Shown in pieces: positions 8,160 through 16,856 of a stretch of DNA of 64,000 nt. This DNA comes from Nonomuraea pusilla (lineage in GTDB: Bacteria > Actinomycetota > Actinomycetes > Streptosporangiales > Streptosporangiaceae), in NCBI RefSeq assembly GCF_900109355.1, contig NZ_FOBF01000010.1, forward strand, positions 1 through 64,000, read 5' to 3'. Position 1 is the stretch's first letter. Every line of letters begins with the position of its first letter. The translations under genes were made by a program, and so were the position numbers. A model generated the notes under the pieces. It did no database searches. It saw only the letters and a list, made by a program, of their open reading frames with translations, and was not told where the DNA came from.

Positions 8160-9860
8160 TCAGAAGCCCGCGGTGATCTTGGTGAACTCCCAGTCGGTCT
8201 GGGAGATGCCGCTGCACGACTCGGAGACGCCGCCGCCGGGGCAGGGCCGGTCGCGGTTGACCGACCAGAAGGCGAGCCGGGTCAGGCCCTTGGACGTGGC
8301 GTAGTCCCTGATCTGCGTCCAGGTGCTCTGGTTCGTGACTTCCTGCTGGTCGGACAGGCCGTTCATGCCGGAGATGCCCATGTGGGCGTACGCCTGGGCG
8401 TCGCTCCAGCCGAAGGCGCTCTTCAGCGCGTTCTTCAGGCCCTCGGCGGCGTTGACGGTGTTCTGGTACATGTTGGCGCCGCCGCCGAAGTCGAACGGCA
8501 TGATCGTGTAGTTGTCGATCGGCGCCGCCAGCTCCTTGGAGCGGTTGATCAGCCGGGTGCCCCAGTAGGTGGGGCCGGTGGTCGAGGTGCCGAACGTCAC
8601 GACGATCTTGACGCTCGGGTTGGCCGCCTTGACGATCTTCAGGGCGTTGAGGATGCGGTCCTGGACGACCTCGCTCTCGAACTCGTCGGTGTTCTCGATG
8701 TCGAAGTCCACGACGGCCGGGCCGACCCCGTCGATGACCTTCTGCACCGCCCCGGCGAACGCCTCGGGCGTGGAGCAGTTGGGGCCGAGCTTGTTGCCCT
8801 GCCAGCCGCCGAACGAGATCTGGACGCTGCCGCCCTTCGACTTGATCGTGTTGATGGCCTGCTGGTCGGCGCCGCCGGTGATCGGCCGCTGGCCGTCCCA
8901 CGCGGGGTTGCAGCCGCCGCTCGACAGGATGAACGCCATCGTGAACGACTTCACGCCGGTCGCGTCCATGACGGTGGCCGGGCTGGGCGGGTTGCCCCAG
9001 CCCATGTAGAGGTAGGGGGCGCCGGGCATCCTGCCGCCGGTGGTGCATCCGCCGGTCGTGCCGCTGACGGACGCGCTGGCGGCCGACTCCCCGGCCGCGT
9101 TGTAGGCCTTGACCGTGTAGGTGTGGGAGGTGCAGGCGCCGAGGGAGCCGACGGTGGCGCTGGTGCCCGTCACGGTGGCGACGACGCTGCCGCCCTCGTA
9201 CACGCGGTAGCCGGTGACCGTGCCGGAGGAGGCGCCCCAGGACAGCGAGATCGAGGTGTTCGTGGTGCCGGTGACGCTGGGGGCGCCTGGCTGTCCCGGC
9301 GTGCCGGTGCCGCCCGACGTGGTCACCTGCAGGCTGTTGCTCGCCCCGGAGACGTTGCCCGCCGCGTCGCGCGCCTTCACCGTGTAGGTGTAGCCGGTGG
9401 ACGCGGCCAGCCCCGTGTCGGTGTACGTCGTGCCGGTGACGGTGGCCACCTGGGTGCCGCCACGGAAGACGAGGTAGCCGGTGACGCCGACGTCGTCCGT
9501 GGAGGCGTTCCAGGCGAGCGCGACGCTGTTCGACGTGACCGACGTCGAGCGCAGGTTCCCCGGCGCCGACGGGGCGGTGGTGTCGCCGCCGCCGGTCACG
9601 GCCTTCCACAGGGCGGGCACGTTCGGCGGCTCCCAGCCGGGCTGGGAGGTGTGGCTCTGCAGGCACTCGTAGTCCACGCCGTTGTAGGTGACGCGGGTGC
9701 CGGCCGTGTACGCGGTCCAGGGGGCCCACGCCGCGTACGCGGCGGTCTGCAGGGTCTGGCCGTAGGCGGCGGTCGTCCCGGTGGCGAGACCCGTGGCGAG
9801 ACCGGTCCCGGTGAGCGTGAGCGCGGCCAGAAGTGCGGTGGTGGTGCGGCGAACGGTCAT
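8160..9860 (-). CDS. Secreted GH18 chitinase with CBM5/12 and two FnIII domains
   Basis: This 566-residue secreted enzyme hydrolyses chitin. Domains in order: signal peptide (about 1-35), CBM5/12 chitin-binding domain (about 42-88, with aromatic residues in PWTAYTAGTRVTYNGVDYEC), two FnIII domains (about 95-185 and 190-275), then a GH18 barrel to the end. The catalytic signature appears as VVDFDIENTDEFE, giving the DxDxE core. The start ATG at 9858-9860 overlaps the TGA of the upstream chitinase as ATGA, so the two are translationally coupled. The barrel belongs to the chitinase subgroup with short loops. Regulation is probably through the palindrome at 11592. Confidence 0.9.
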   Translation of the reverse strand: MTVRRTTTALLAALTLTGTGLATGLATGTTAAYGQTLQTAAYAAWAPWTAYTAGTRVTYNGVDYECLQSHTSQPGWEPPNVPALWKAVTGGGDTTAPSAPGNLRSTSVTSNSVALAWNASTDDVGVTGYLVFRGGTQVATVTGTTYTDTGLAASTGYTYTVKARDAAGNVSGASNSLQVTTSGGTGTPGQPGAPSVTGTTNTSISLSWGASSGTVTGYRVYEGGSVVATVTGTSATVGSLGACTSHTYTVKAYNAAGESAASASVSGTTGGCTTGGRMPGAPYLYMGWGNPPSPATVMDATGVKSFTMAFILSSGGCNPAWDGQRPITGGADQQAINTIKSKGGSVQISFGGWQGNKLGPNCSTPEAFAGAVQKVIDGVGPAVVDFDIENTDEFESEVVQDRILNALKIVKAANPSVKIVVTFGTSTTGPTYWGTRLINRSKELAAPIDNYTIMPFDFGGGANMYQNTVNAAEGLKNALKSAFGWSDAQAYAHMGISGMNGLSDQQEVTNQSTWTQIRDYATSKGLTRLAFWSVNRDRPCPGGGVSESCSGISQTDWEFTKITAGF

Positions 9861-11419
9861 GGCATCCCCTGGAGGTGCGGCTTGACGGTCTTGGAGAAGG
9901 ACCAGTTGGCGCTGGCGTCCCAGTTGACGGACCACGTCATGGCGCCACGGATGTCCGGGTAGGCGCGCGGCGGGGTGAAGGTCCCGCAGCGGGTGCGCGT
10001 GGCCAGGCAGTCGAGCGCCTGGTTGACGAGGGACGGCGAGACGACGCCGCCGCCGGCGGCGCCGGGGCCTGCGGGCAGGCCCAGCGCCACCTGGTCGGGG
10101 CGCAGGCCGTTCTCGAGCTGGATGCAGGCCAGCGCGGTCATGAAGTCGACGGTCCCCTGCGCGTAGGCGAACCTCTGGTCGCAGCCGAGCATCGGGCCCG
10201 AGTTGTAGAACTGGGTGTGGACGACGGTGAGGATGTCCTTGACGGACAGGGCGAGCTTGAAGTACTCGGCCCCGGTGGACTGCATGTCGATCGTCTGCGG
10301 CGCCATCGTGATGATGAGGTCGGCGCCCGCCTTGGCGCGCAGCGACCGCAGGGCCTGCGCCATGTAGGTGGCGTTGAGCCCGTTCTCCAGGTCGATGTCG
10401 ACGCCGTCGAACCCGTACGCCGTCATGAGCGCGTGCACGGAGTCGGCGAACGCGCCCGCCGCCGCGGTGCTCGCGACCTGGACGCGGCCCGCCTCGCCGC
10501 CGACGGACAGGATGACCTTGGCGCCGCGCCGGTGCAGGGCCTGGATGTCGGCCTTGAACTGGGCGTCGGTGTAGCCGCCGAGCGCGGTGGACAGGGCGGG
10601 GTCGAGGGTGAAGGCGACCTGGCCCGGCGTGGCCGTCGCCTCGCCGAAGGCGACGGCCACGAGGTCGTACTCGGCGGGCACGTCCGACAGGCGCAGTTCG
10701 GTGGCGGCGTTGACGAAGTTGTGCCAGTAGCCGGTGAGGAAGTGCTTGGGCAGCGTCCCCGTGGCGCAGCCGGGCGTGGTGAAGGAGAGCGGGTCGCTGG
10801 GCGGCCCGTCGCCGGTCGTCGCGGTGGCGGTGACGCCGACCGTGTAGCCGGTGCAGGCGGTCAGGCCGGTGAGCGTGTGTGAGGTGCCGGTGACGGCGAC
10901 GGCCTGGCCGCCGTTCACGGCCACCTTGTAGCCGGTCGCGCCGGTGACCGCGGGCCAGCTCACGGTGGCCGAGGTCTGGGTGGCGGAGGTCAGGGTGAGG
11001 GGTCCCGGCTTGCCGAGGCCGCCGCCCGGGTCGGAGCCGCCGCAGGGGGAGCCGTTCAGCGTGCAGCCGGTGATGCCGGGGAAGCCTCCGGGGTTGCCGT
11101 TGAAGCCGAAGCTGGTGCTCGCGCCGGGCGCGAGCGGGCCGGCCCAGCTCGGCGGGGTGAACGTGTAGTGCCCGCCGTCGCGGGTCATCACCGCGTCCCA
11201 GGCGGACGGGACGGTGAAGCCGGACGGCACGTCGAACTGGACGTTCCAGGCCAGCGGGGAGGAGGTGCCGTTGGTGACCGTCACCTTGCCCTCGAAGCCG
11301 GAACCCCAGTCGGCGACCTTGACGAAGGTCGCGGTGGGGGCCGCCGCGGCGTGCGCGGGGAGGGCGGTCAGGCCGAGGGCGAGGGTGACGAGCGCAAGGA
11401 GGATCGCGCGTGCTTTCAC
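9857..11419 (-). CDS. Secreted GH18 chitinase with CBM2 and FnIII domains
   Basis: This 520-residue secreted chitinase is first in the chitinase operon. Domains: signal peptide 1-26 ending at an AHA-type cleavage site, CBM2 (about 28-125, with W residues in KVADWGSGFEGKVTVTNG and SGFTVPSAWD), a glycine-rich linker, FnIII (about 150-230) and a GH18 barrel (about 235-520). The catalytic motif DGVDIDLENG is intact and fits the family's DGxDxDxE signature. The GTG start at 11417-11419 has AAGGA 8 bases upstream. The stop overlaps the next chitinase start. Confidence 0.92.
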   Translation of the reverse strand: MKARAILLALVTLALGLTALPAHAAAAPTATFVKVADWGSGFEGKVTVTNGTSSPLAWNVQFDVPSGFTVPSAWDAVMTRDGGHYTFTPPSWAGPLAPGASTSFGFNGNPGGFPGITGCTLNGSPCGGSDPGGGLGKPGPLTLTSATQTSATVSWPAVTGATGYKVAVNGGQAVAVTGTSHTLTGLTACTGYTVGVTATATTGDGPPSDPLSFTTPGCATGTLPKHFLTGYWHNFVNAATELRLSDVPAEYDLVAVAFGEATATPGQVAFTLDPALSTALGGYTDAQFKADIQALHRRGAKVILSVGGEAGRVQVASTAAAGAFADSVHALMTAYGFDGVDIDLENGLNATYMAQALRSLRAKAGADLIITMAPQTIDMQSTGAEYFKLALSVKDILTVVHTQFYNSGPMLGCDQRFAYAQGTVDFMTALACIQLENGLRPDQVALGLPAGPGAAGGGVVSPSLVNQALDCLATRTRCGTFTPPRAYPDIRGAMTWSVNWDASANWSFSKTVKPHLQGMP

Positions 11420-11591
11420 GGTTCGTTCCTTCGGATGGCGTGCCGTACGGCCCGCGCCGGGGGGTGAGAGCGCGAGCCGTACGGCACGGCCGTCGGGGGG
11501 TGCGAGGCAGAGGAAGGAGGAGGAAGAGTGCGTCAGCGGGCGGATGGCGGCTGGGTGGGGGGCGACCGCGTCATGGCTTTCCCTGCATTTT

Positions 11592-11608
11592 TTAGGAAAG
11601 TTTCCTAA
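11592..11608. promoter_or_regulatory. Perfect 17-bp palindrome upstream of the chitinase operon
   Basis: TTAGGAAAGTTTCCTAA is a perfect palindrome centred at 11600, about 175 bp upstream of the first chitinase and embedded in GC-rich DNA. Its position and symmetry point to an operator for a dimeric sugar-responsive repressor (ROK-type or similar). It does not match the DasR consensus as I know it. The regulator is not in this window. Confidence 0.6.
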
Positions 11609-11679
11609 GAGTTGCCGCGATCGTAGCCTCGCCGTCCACTCCTTACAAGACCCCGTTCCCACATTCCTGACAGCCGCCC

Positions 11680-12357
11680 TTACCCGGGGAAGCGGACGAG
11701 TGTGTCCTCCAGGGGCTTGCGCGCCAGATCCGGCACCACGGCGTCGGGCGCCGCGTGACCGACGGGGAACAGGATGTACGGCCGCTCCGACGCCGGCCGC
11801 CCGCAGATCTCGGTGAGGAACGCCATCGGGTTCGGCGTGTGCGTCAGCGTGGACAGCCCCATGGCGTGCAGCGCCGTGACGAACAGGCCGCAGGCGATGC
11901 CGACGCTCTCGTTGACGTAGTAGTGCTTGACCTTCCGCCCGTCCGGGCGGACCCCGTACTTCTGGGCGAAGCACACCACCAGCCACGGCACCACCTCCAG
12001 GTAGCCCTTGTCCGAGGTCGTCCCCAGCGGCGCGATCGCCTCGCGCCACTCCTGCGGCAGCCGCCCGCCCTCGTAGTTGCGCCGCTCCTCCTCCTCGGCG
12101 GCCTCGCGCACCCGCCGCTTCGTCCCGGCGTCGCCGATGGCGACGAACGTCCACGGCTGCTTGTGCGCGCCGGACGGCGCCGTGTTCGCCGCCCGCACCG
12201 CGAGTTCCACGCACCGGTACGGCACGGGCTCGTCGCTGAAGAACCGGACGCTCCGCCGCCGGTTCACGAGGGCGTAGAACTCCTCGCCGCGGCGGATCGT
12301 CTCCTCCTCGCCGTACCGCTCGGGGCGGTAGGGGATGAACGGGTACTCATGCTCCAT
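11680..12357 (-). CDS. Nitroreductase family protein (FMN-dependent)
   Basis: This 225-residue FMN oxidoreductase has the nitroreductase fold. The N-terminal RRRSVRFFSDEPVP is the phosphate-binding Arg cluster. ANTAPSGAHKQPWTFVAI near residue 70-87 is the FMN contact motif. SVGIACGLFVTALHAMGLSTL near 150 is the conserved helix. The sequence most resembles the iodotyrosine-deiodinase-like branch. The start at 12355-12357 (MEHEYPF) is chosen because the upstream extension is low-complexity and overlaps the regulator. It is divergent from an Lrp-type gene with a palindrome between them, so regulation by that protein is plausible. The substrate is unknown. Confidence 0.88.
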   Translation of the reverse strand: MEHEYPFIPYRPERYGEEETIRRGEEFYALVNRRRSVRFFSDEPVPYRCVELAVRAANTAPSGAHKQPWTFVAIGDAGTKRRVREAAEEEERRNYEGGRLPQEWREAIAPLGTTSDKGYLEVVPWLVVCFAQKYGVRPDGRKVKHYYVNESVGIACGLFVTALHAMGLSTLTHTPNPMAFLTEICGRPASERPYILFPVGHAAPDAVVPDLARKPLEDTLVRFPG

Positions 12358-12411
12358 GAGACCCGGAGTGTGGGAGCGGAGTGCCGGTCTGACAACACCC
12401 GCCGCGCCGTG

Positions 12412-12426
12412 CTGCCATATTGGCAG
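12412..12426. promoter_or_regulatory. Palindrome CTGCCATATTGGCAG between divergent genes
   Basis: This 15-bp inverted repeat (CTGCCA-TAT-TGGCAG) is centred 33 bp before the Lrp-type gene and 62 bp before the nitroreductase start. Such sites are typical autoregulatory operators for Lrp/AsnC proteins. Assignment to the adjacent regulator is inference. Confidence 0.5.
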
Positions 12427-12451
12427 TCGAAACTGGACTTGGGAGTGAAAG

Positions 12452-12979
12452 ATGCCAGCACGGCGGCGCGGGCTCGACGGCCTCGACCTCCGCATCCTCC
12501 GCCTCGTCGCCGAACGCCCGCGCAGCGGCCTGCTGGAGATCGCCCGGCTGCTCGGCGTGGCCCGCGGCACCGTACAGGCCAGGCTCGACCGCATGACCGC
12601 CGACGGCGTGATCACCGGCTTCGGGCCCGAGCTGTCGCCCGCCGCGCTCGGCTACCCCGTGCAGGCGTTCACCACCCTGGAGGTCGAGCAGGCCGCGCGC
12701 GAGCACATCTCCAGGACCCTCGCCGCCATCCCCGAACTCCTGGAGGCGCACATCGTCACCGGCCCCGGCGACGTGTGGTGCCGTATCGCCGGGCGCGACA
12801 ACGAGCACGTCCAGCGGGTCATCGACGAGATGCTGAAGATCCCCGGCGTGCGGCGCAGCACCACCGTGATCACGCTGTCCACCGTCGTGCCCCACCGGGT
12901 ACGCCCCCTCGCGGAACTGCCCGCCCCCGCCCTCCGGATGGAGCGGAAACCCACCCGGGGCGAAGAACCCTCCACCTAG
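12452..12979 (+). CDS. Lrp/AsnC-family transcriptional regulator
   Basis: This 175-residue regulator has an N-terminal HTH (about residues 8-55: LDLRILRLVAERPRSGLLEIARLLGVARGTVQARLDRM) and a C-terminal RAM/AsnC ligand-binding domain (about 75-150) containing VTGPGDVWCRIAGRDNEHVQ. It normally acts as a dimer or octamer responding to amino acids. A LysE-type amino-acid exporter lies 200 bp downstream on the same strand and a nitroreductase diverges upstream, so these are the likely targets. Confidence 0.9.
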   Translation: MPARRRGLDGLDLRILRLVAERPRSGLLEIARLLGVARGTVQARLDRMTADGVITGFGPELSPAALGYPVQAFTTLEVEQAAREHISRTLAAIPELLEAHIVTGPGDVWCRIAGRDNEHVQRVIDEMLKIPGVRRSTTVITLSTVVPHRVRPLAELPAPALRMERKPTRGEEPST

Positions 12980-13183
12980 CAAGCGACCGGCCACGACAGC
13001 GGAACGTCGCCGTCCGCTGGCGTGCCGCGCATGATCTCCACCAAGACCTACCGCTGCCAGTCCGGGTACGCCCTGATGCTCCGAATCCTTGAGGGGCGGC
13101 GGCTGTGCGTCTCGGACGCTGAGGGTGGGGCGGAAGGGGCTCCGCCTCGCCGTTGTCTGCTGAGGAGGGCGCGATACCGTGAT

Positions 13184-13867
13184 ATGTCATCAGCTTTCGG
13201 GAGCAGCGGCATGTTCTTCGGTATCACGGATCTCTGGACCTACGTGCTCGGCGCGTTCTTCATCGTGCTCCTGCCGGGCCCGAACTCCCTGTTCGTCCTG
13301 AGTTTCGCGGCCCAGCACGGCGTGCGGCAGGGCTACAAGGCGGCGGCCGGGGTGTTCGTGGGCGACACGGTGCTGATGGTCCTGGCGTCGGCGGGCGCGG
13401 CCTCGCTGCTGCGGTCGAACCCGCTCCTGTTCATGGCGGTGAAGTACGCGGGCGCGGCGTACCTGGCGTGGATCGGGTTCCAGATGCTGCGCGGCGCGTG
13501 GAGGGCGTGGCGGGCCAGGCCGGGCGACGCCGACGCCACGGCGGTGGAGCCACCGGTCAGGACGGTGCGGCCGTTCCGCAAGGCGCTGACGATCAGCCTG
13601 CTGAACCCGAAGGCGATCCTGTTCTTCGTGTCGTTCTTCATCCAGTTCGTGGACCCCGGGTACGCCGCTCCGGCGCTGTCGTTCCTCATCCTGGGCACGA
13701 TCATCCAGGTGTTCAGCTTCCTCTACCTGACGTCCTTGATCTTCGGCGGCACGTTCCTCGCGAACCAGTTCCGGGCCAGGCGCAGGCTGAGCGCGGGGCT
13801 GACCTCGGGCGTGGGGGCGCTCTTCCTGGGGTTCGGCGCGAAGCTGGCCACCACGTCGCTCAGCTGA
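13184..13867 (+). CDS. LysE/LeuE-family amino-acid exporter
   Basis: This inner-membrane exporter of about 227 residues belongs to the RhtB/LysE family with six helices. LLPGPNSLFVLSFAAQHGVRQGYKAAAG is the diagnostic first-helix block, and the segment ALTISLLNPKAILFFVSFF with its NPK motif is the second hallmark. Two starts are possible: ATG at 13184, or ATG at 13211, which has GGGAG 7 bases upstream and gives the more usual LeuE-like N terminus (MFFGITDLW). Lrp-type regulators commonly control such exporters, and one lies just upstream. The 204-bp gap before it shows no clear element. Confidence 0.88.
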   Translation: MSSAFGSSGMFFGITDLWTYVLGAFFIVLLPGPNSLFVLSFAAQHGVRQGYKAAAGVFVGDTVLMVLASAGAASLLRSNPLLFMAVKYAGAAYLAWIGFQMLRGAWRAWRARPGDADATAVEPPVRTVRPFRKALTISLLNPKAILFFVSFFIQFVDPGYAAPALSFLILGTIIQVFSFLYLTSLIFGGTFLANQFRARRRLSAGLTSGVGALFLGFGAKLATTSLS

Positions 13868-14064
13868 GTGACGTGGCGGGCCGGTGACACCGCCGGTACG
13901 AAATCCGTGGAACGCGGCAAAAGAGGCAGTGGCATGGTCTCAGCTCGGGTACGGTAAGCCACCGGTCCGGTCACCGCCCGGGTAAGGGCGAGCGGTCCGT
14001 CCGGCAAGCCTGGTGCGCCGAAGCCCGGGTAGTCGCTGGTCGTCGGCCTATCTGCGGAGCAGCC

Positions 14065-14706
14065 TTGAATCACGCCCCCGTCACCCTGCCTCGTCTCACG
14101 GCCCTGGCCCGTCAGGCCGCCCCCAAACTCCTCGAAGGGGTGGTGGCGCCGCTCGTCGTGTTCTACACGGCCATGGTGGTGCTCGGCTTCAAGTGGGCGC
14201 TGGTGGCGACGGTCGGCTGGGTGTACGCGGGCGTGGGCTGGCGGCTGGTGCGCCGGGTGAAGGTGCCGGCGACGATGTACCTGGCGGCGTTCGCGGTCAC
14301 GGTGCGCGCGCTGGTGGCCTTCTGGACGGGGACGTGGCTGTGGTTCTTCATCCAGCCGGAGTGCGGCACGATCTGCATCAGCATCGTCTTCCTCGCCTCG
14401 GTCCGGCTGAACAGGCCGCTCGTGCAGAAGCTCACGCTCGACTACATCCATCTGCCGTCGGCGGTGCTCAAGCACGAGCGGGTGCGCAGGTTCTTCGCCA
14501 GGATCACGCTGCTGTGGGCGTTCGTGCTGCTGGCCAACTCGACGTTGAGCATCGCGCTCGCGGTCTACGAGTGGCTGGGCGGCTCGCTGGGCGCGTTCAT
14601 GATCCTGCGCACGTCAGCGGTGGCCGTGATCAGCGGTGCGGCGATCTGCTTCTCCCTGTACGCGTTCAAGCGGCTGCTGAACCGGCTCCACGTCGCGCAC
14701 GCCTGA
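14065..14706 (+). CDS. Membrane protein resembling the VC0807 family
   Basis: This 213-residue polytopic membrane protein has about six hydrophobic segments. The segments VVFYTAMVVLGFKWALVATVGW near residue 30 and ALVAFWTGTWLWFFIQPECG near 95 resemble VC0807-type proteins of unknown function. The TTG start at 14065 is supported by GGAG at 14055-14058. The 3' end overlaps the convergent membrane-protein gene by 93 bp, which is unusually long. The 197-bp gap upstream (13868-14064) shows no convincing riboswitch or promoter. Confidence 0.65.
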   Translation: MNHAPVTLPRLTALARQAAPKLLEGVVAPLVVFYTAMVVLGFKWALVATVGWVYAGVGWRLVRRVKVPATMYLAAFAVTVRALVAFWTGTWLWFFIQPECGTICISIVFLASVRLNRPLVQKLTLDYIHLPSAVLKHERVRRFFARITLLWAFVLLANSTLSIALAVYEWLGGSLGAFMILRTSAVAVISGAAICFSLYAFKRLLNRLHVAHA

Positions 14707-15594
14707 CCGTTCCGCCAGCAGGAACGCCCCGCACATCCCCATGACCAGGCCGGTCAGCATGCCGAACAGCTCGATCAGGTCCGGCAGCCCCGCGGCGGCG
14801 GAGCCCCCGAGCGGCCCCCCGACGGACCTGAGGATCATGGCGTAGAGCCCCCAGCCGAACAGGCAGCCGCTGCCGAGCCAGGCGAGCGCCAGAGGCCGGG
14901 CGAACGGTCCGTGGCCGCGCCGCCGGACGAGCGCGACGAGCGCGACGGCGGCGCCGAGCGCGAGCAGCCCCTTGAGCGCGTCCTGCAGGACGGCGGCCGG
15001 GCCTCCCGTGCCCTGGACCGCCCAGGCGAACCTGACCGCCGCGATCGGGGCGACGACGACGAGCGACCCCCACGCCACGACGGTCTGGAACGGCCGGGTG
15101 GGGCTGGGGAAGGGGTGGTCGAGGCGGGTGACGAAGACGGCGGGCCAGCGGTCGCGGGCGTAGAGGACGAACCCGGCGATCAGCCCGCACGCCTGCCCGA
15201 GGAACCCGCCGTACACCATCATGTACACCCATGGCTGGATGGGCCCGCCCTCGAACGCGGACCCCCCTGTGAGCGTCGCGAGGACGGGCGCGACGGCGGC
15301 CACCACGGACAGCAGCCCGGTGCCCACCCAGATCGGCAGCAGCACGAGCCAGGCCGGCAGCCGCATCCCCCACCGCATGGTGAAGGCGAGCGCCAGCACG
15401 AGGCCGACGGCGTCCATGCCGAAGGTCATCGCGTTGAGCCCCTCCATGGAGGGGTCGTCCATGAGGGCGGGGTCGTTCACCCCGAGCGGGGTCCCGGTGA
15501 GCCACAGCGTCTTGAGCGTGAGGTACGGAAGCATGGCGGCGACCGCCACGGCGCCCGCGGCGATCCGGCCGATGCCGGGTCTGTCGGCGTTCAT
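14614..15594 (-). CDS. Hypothetical polytopic membrane protein next to a histidine kinase
   Basis: This 326-residue membrane protein of unknown function has roughly eight hydrophobic segments. It starts at ATG 15592-15594 and has conserved-looking loops such as TLWLTGTPLGVNDPALM near residue 29. The C-terminal 25 residues are hydrophilic and lie inside the 93-bp overlap with the convergent VC0807-like gene. It follows the histidine kinase by 77 bp on the same strand and may be its partner or output. I do not recognise the family. Confidence 0.7.
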   Translation of the reverse strand: MNADRPGIGRIAAGAVAVAAMLPYLTLKTLWLTGTPLGVNDPALMDDPSMEGLNAMTFGMDAVGLVLALAFTMRWGMRLPAWLVLLPIWVGTGLLSVVAAVAPVLATLTGGSAFEGGPIQPWVYMMVYGGFLGQACGLIAGFVLYARDRWPAVFVTRLDHPFPSPTRPFQTVVAWGSLVVVAPIAAVRFAWAVQGTGGPAAVLQDALKGLLALGAAVALVALVRRRGHGPFARPLALAWLGSGCLFGWGLYAMILRSVGGPLGGSAAAGLPDLIELFGMLTGLVMGMCGAFLLAERSGVRDVEPVQQPLERVQGEADRRTADHGHR

Positions 15595-15671
15595 GCGTCC
15601 ACGGTGGCGCGGCGGGCCGCCCGGTACCTCCCGACCTGCGGGGATCCGCCTCCCCCTGTGGGGGGAGCCGG

Positions 15672-16799
15672 TCAGGGCAGCTCGACGGTCAGCTCGAACC
15701 CGTCGCCCCTCGGCCCGGCGGAGAGGACGCCGCCGGCCAGGCGGACGCGTTCCCTGAGCCCGTCCAGGCCGAGCCCGCCCTGCCGGGCGACGGGCCTGGC
15801 GCGGGGCGCGCCGTTGCGGACGGCGACCCGGCGGGGCGACACGGAGACGGCGACGGCCGCGCCGGGGGCGTGCTTGGCGGCGTTCGTGAGCCCCTCCTGG
15901 ACCACGGCGCGGGCCAGCGCGGGCACCGGGCCGCCGTCCAGGTCGAGGGTGATCGCCATGCCGGAGTCGCGGGCCCGCCGCACGAGGTCGGCCACGTCCT
16001 CGCCGGCCGGGGACAGCGGCGCCTCGTCGGCGTCCTCCCTGAGCAGGCCGATGATCTGCCTGAGCCGTTCGGTGGCGTCGGCCGCCGCCACGCGCAGCTC
16101 CCCCGCCGCCTTCACCTCGGCGGGGCCGAGGCCGGGCGCGAGCTCCAGCCCGGCGGCGCGCACGGCGATGAGCGCGAGGTCGTGGCCGAGCGAGTCGTGC
16201 ATCTCGCGGGCGATCCTGGCGCGCTCGCGCATGCGGGCCTGCGCCTCGGCCGACAGCCGCGCCTGCCGCCGCTGCTGCAGCAGCCTGCGCCGGACCAGGC
16301 CCAGCGTGTACGGCACCGCGTACGTGCCGAGCAGCCCGCTGACCATGGACACCCACAGCGCGATGTCGCCGCCCCTCGCCAGCACGGCCGCCGCCCCGGC
16401 CCCCGGCAGCACGGCGAACGCCGCGGCGGAGGGCCACACCCTGGCCGTGCGCAGGCCGGTCAGGTAGGAGTACCAGATGATGAAGGGCGAGGCGGCGACC
16501 CAAGGGATAATCTTGACGCCGGTTCTGGGCAGCAGCCAGCGCAGGTCCACGGTGGCCAGCCCCTCGCCGAAGGACCAGGGGCCGAGCGGCACCAGCAGCA
16601 CCAGGGCGGCGAGCGGCCACCGCCTGCCGACGAGGACGGCCACGCTCGCGAGCGCCAGCCTCGGCGCGGTGACCGTGCCGAAGCCGGCCGGGTCGGCGAG
16701 CGGGTCGGGCCCCATGGCGGAGACCGACACGCACAGCAGGACCCAGAGGAGCAGGTCGCAGACCACCTGACGGCGGCTCTCGCGGCGTAGACGCTTCAC
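15672..16799 (-). CDS. NarL-type sensor histidine kinase (HisKA_3)
   Basis: This 375-residue membrane-bound sensor kinase has about four or five transmembrane helices in residues 10-165 and a short coiled helix (LLQQRRQARLSAEAQARMRERARIARE). The HisKA_3 phosphoacceptor motif REMHDSLGHDLALI has the phosphorylated His, and the HATPase domain shows N box QEGLTNAAKHAPGA and G box GGLGLDGLRERV. It is expected to phosphorylate a NarL/FixJ response regulator. None lies beside it, which makes it an orphan kinase here. The start is GTG at 16797-16799. The upstream region carries three related inverted repeats. Confidence 0.9.
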   Translation of the reverse strand: MKRLRRESRRQVVCDLLLWVLLCVSVSAMGPDPLADPAGFGTVTAPRLALASVAVLVGRRWPLAALVLLVPLGPWSFGEGLATVDLRWLLPRTGVKIIPWVAASPFIIWYSYLTGLRTARVWPSAAAFAVLPGAGAAAVLARGGDIALWVSMVSGLLGTYAVPYTLGLVRRRLLQQRRQARLSAEAQARMRERARIAREMHDSLGHDLALIAVRAAGLELAPGLGPAEVKAAGELRVAAADATERLRQIIGLLREDADEAPLSPAGEDVADLVRRARDSGMAITLDLDGGPVPALARAVVQEGLTNAAKHAPGAAVAVSVSPRRVAVRNGAPRARPVARQGGLGLDGLRERVRLAGGVLSAGPRGDGFELTVELP

Positions 16800-16856
16800 G
16801 GCCCCGACGGTAGCCGCCGCGCGGCCCCGCCACGTCCCCCGGAAGTGAGGCGGCGA

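Noticed and set aside
13868..14064. Possible structured RNA or riboswitch before the VC0807-like gene
   Set aside because: GC-rich with several short pairings, but it does not match c-di-AMP, cobalamin, fluoride or other riboswitch cores I can recall.
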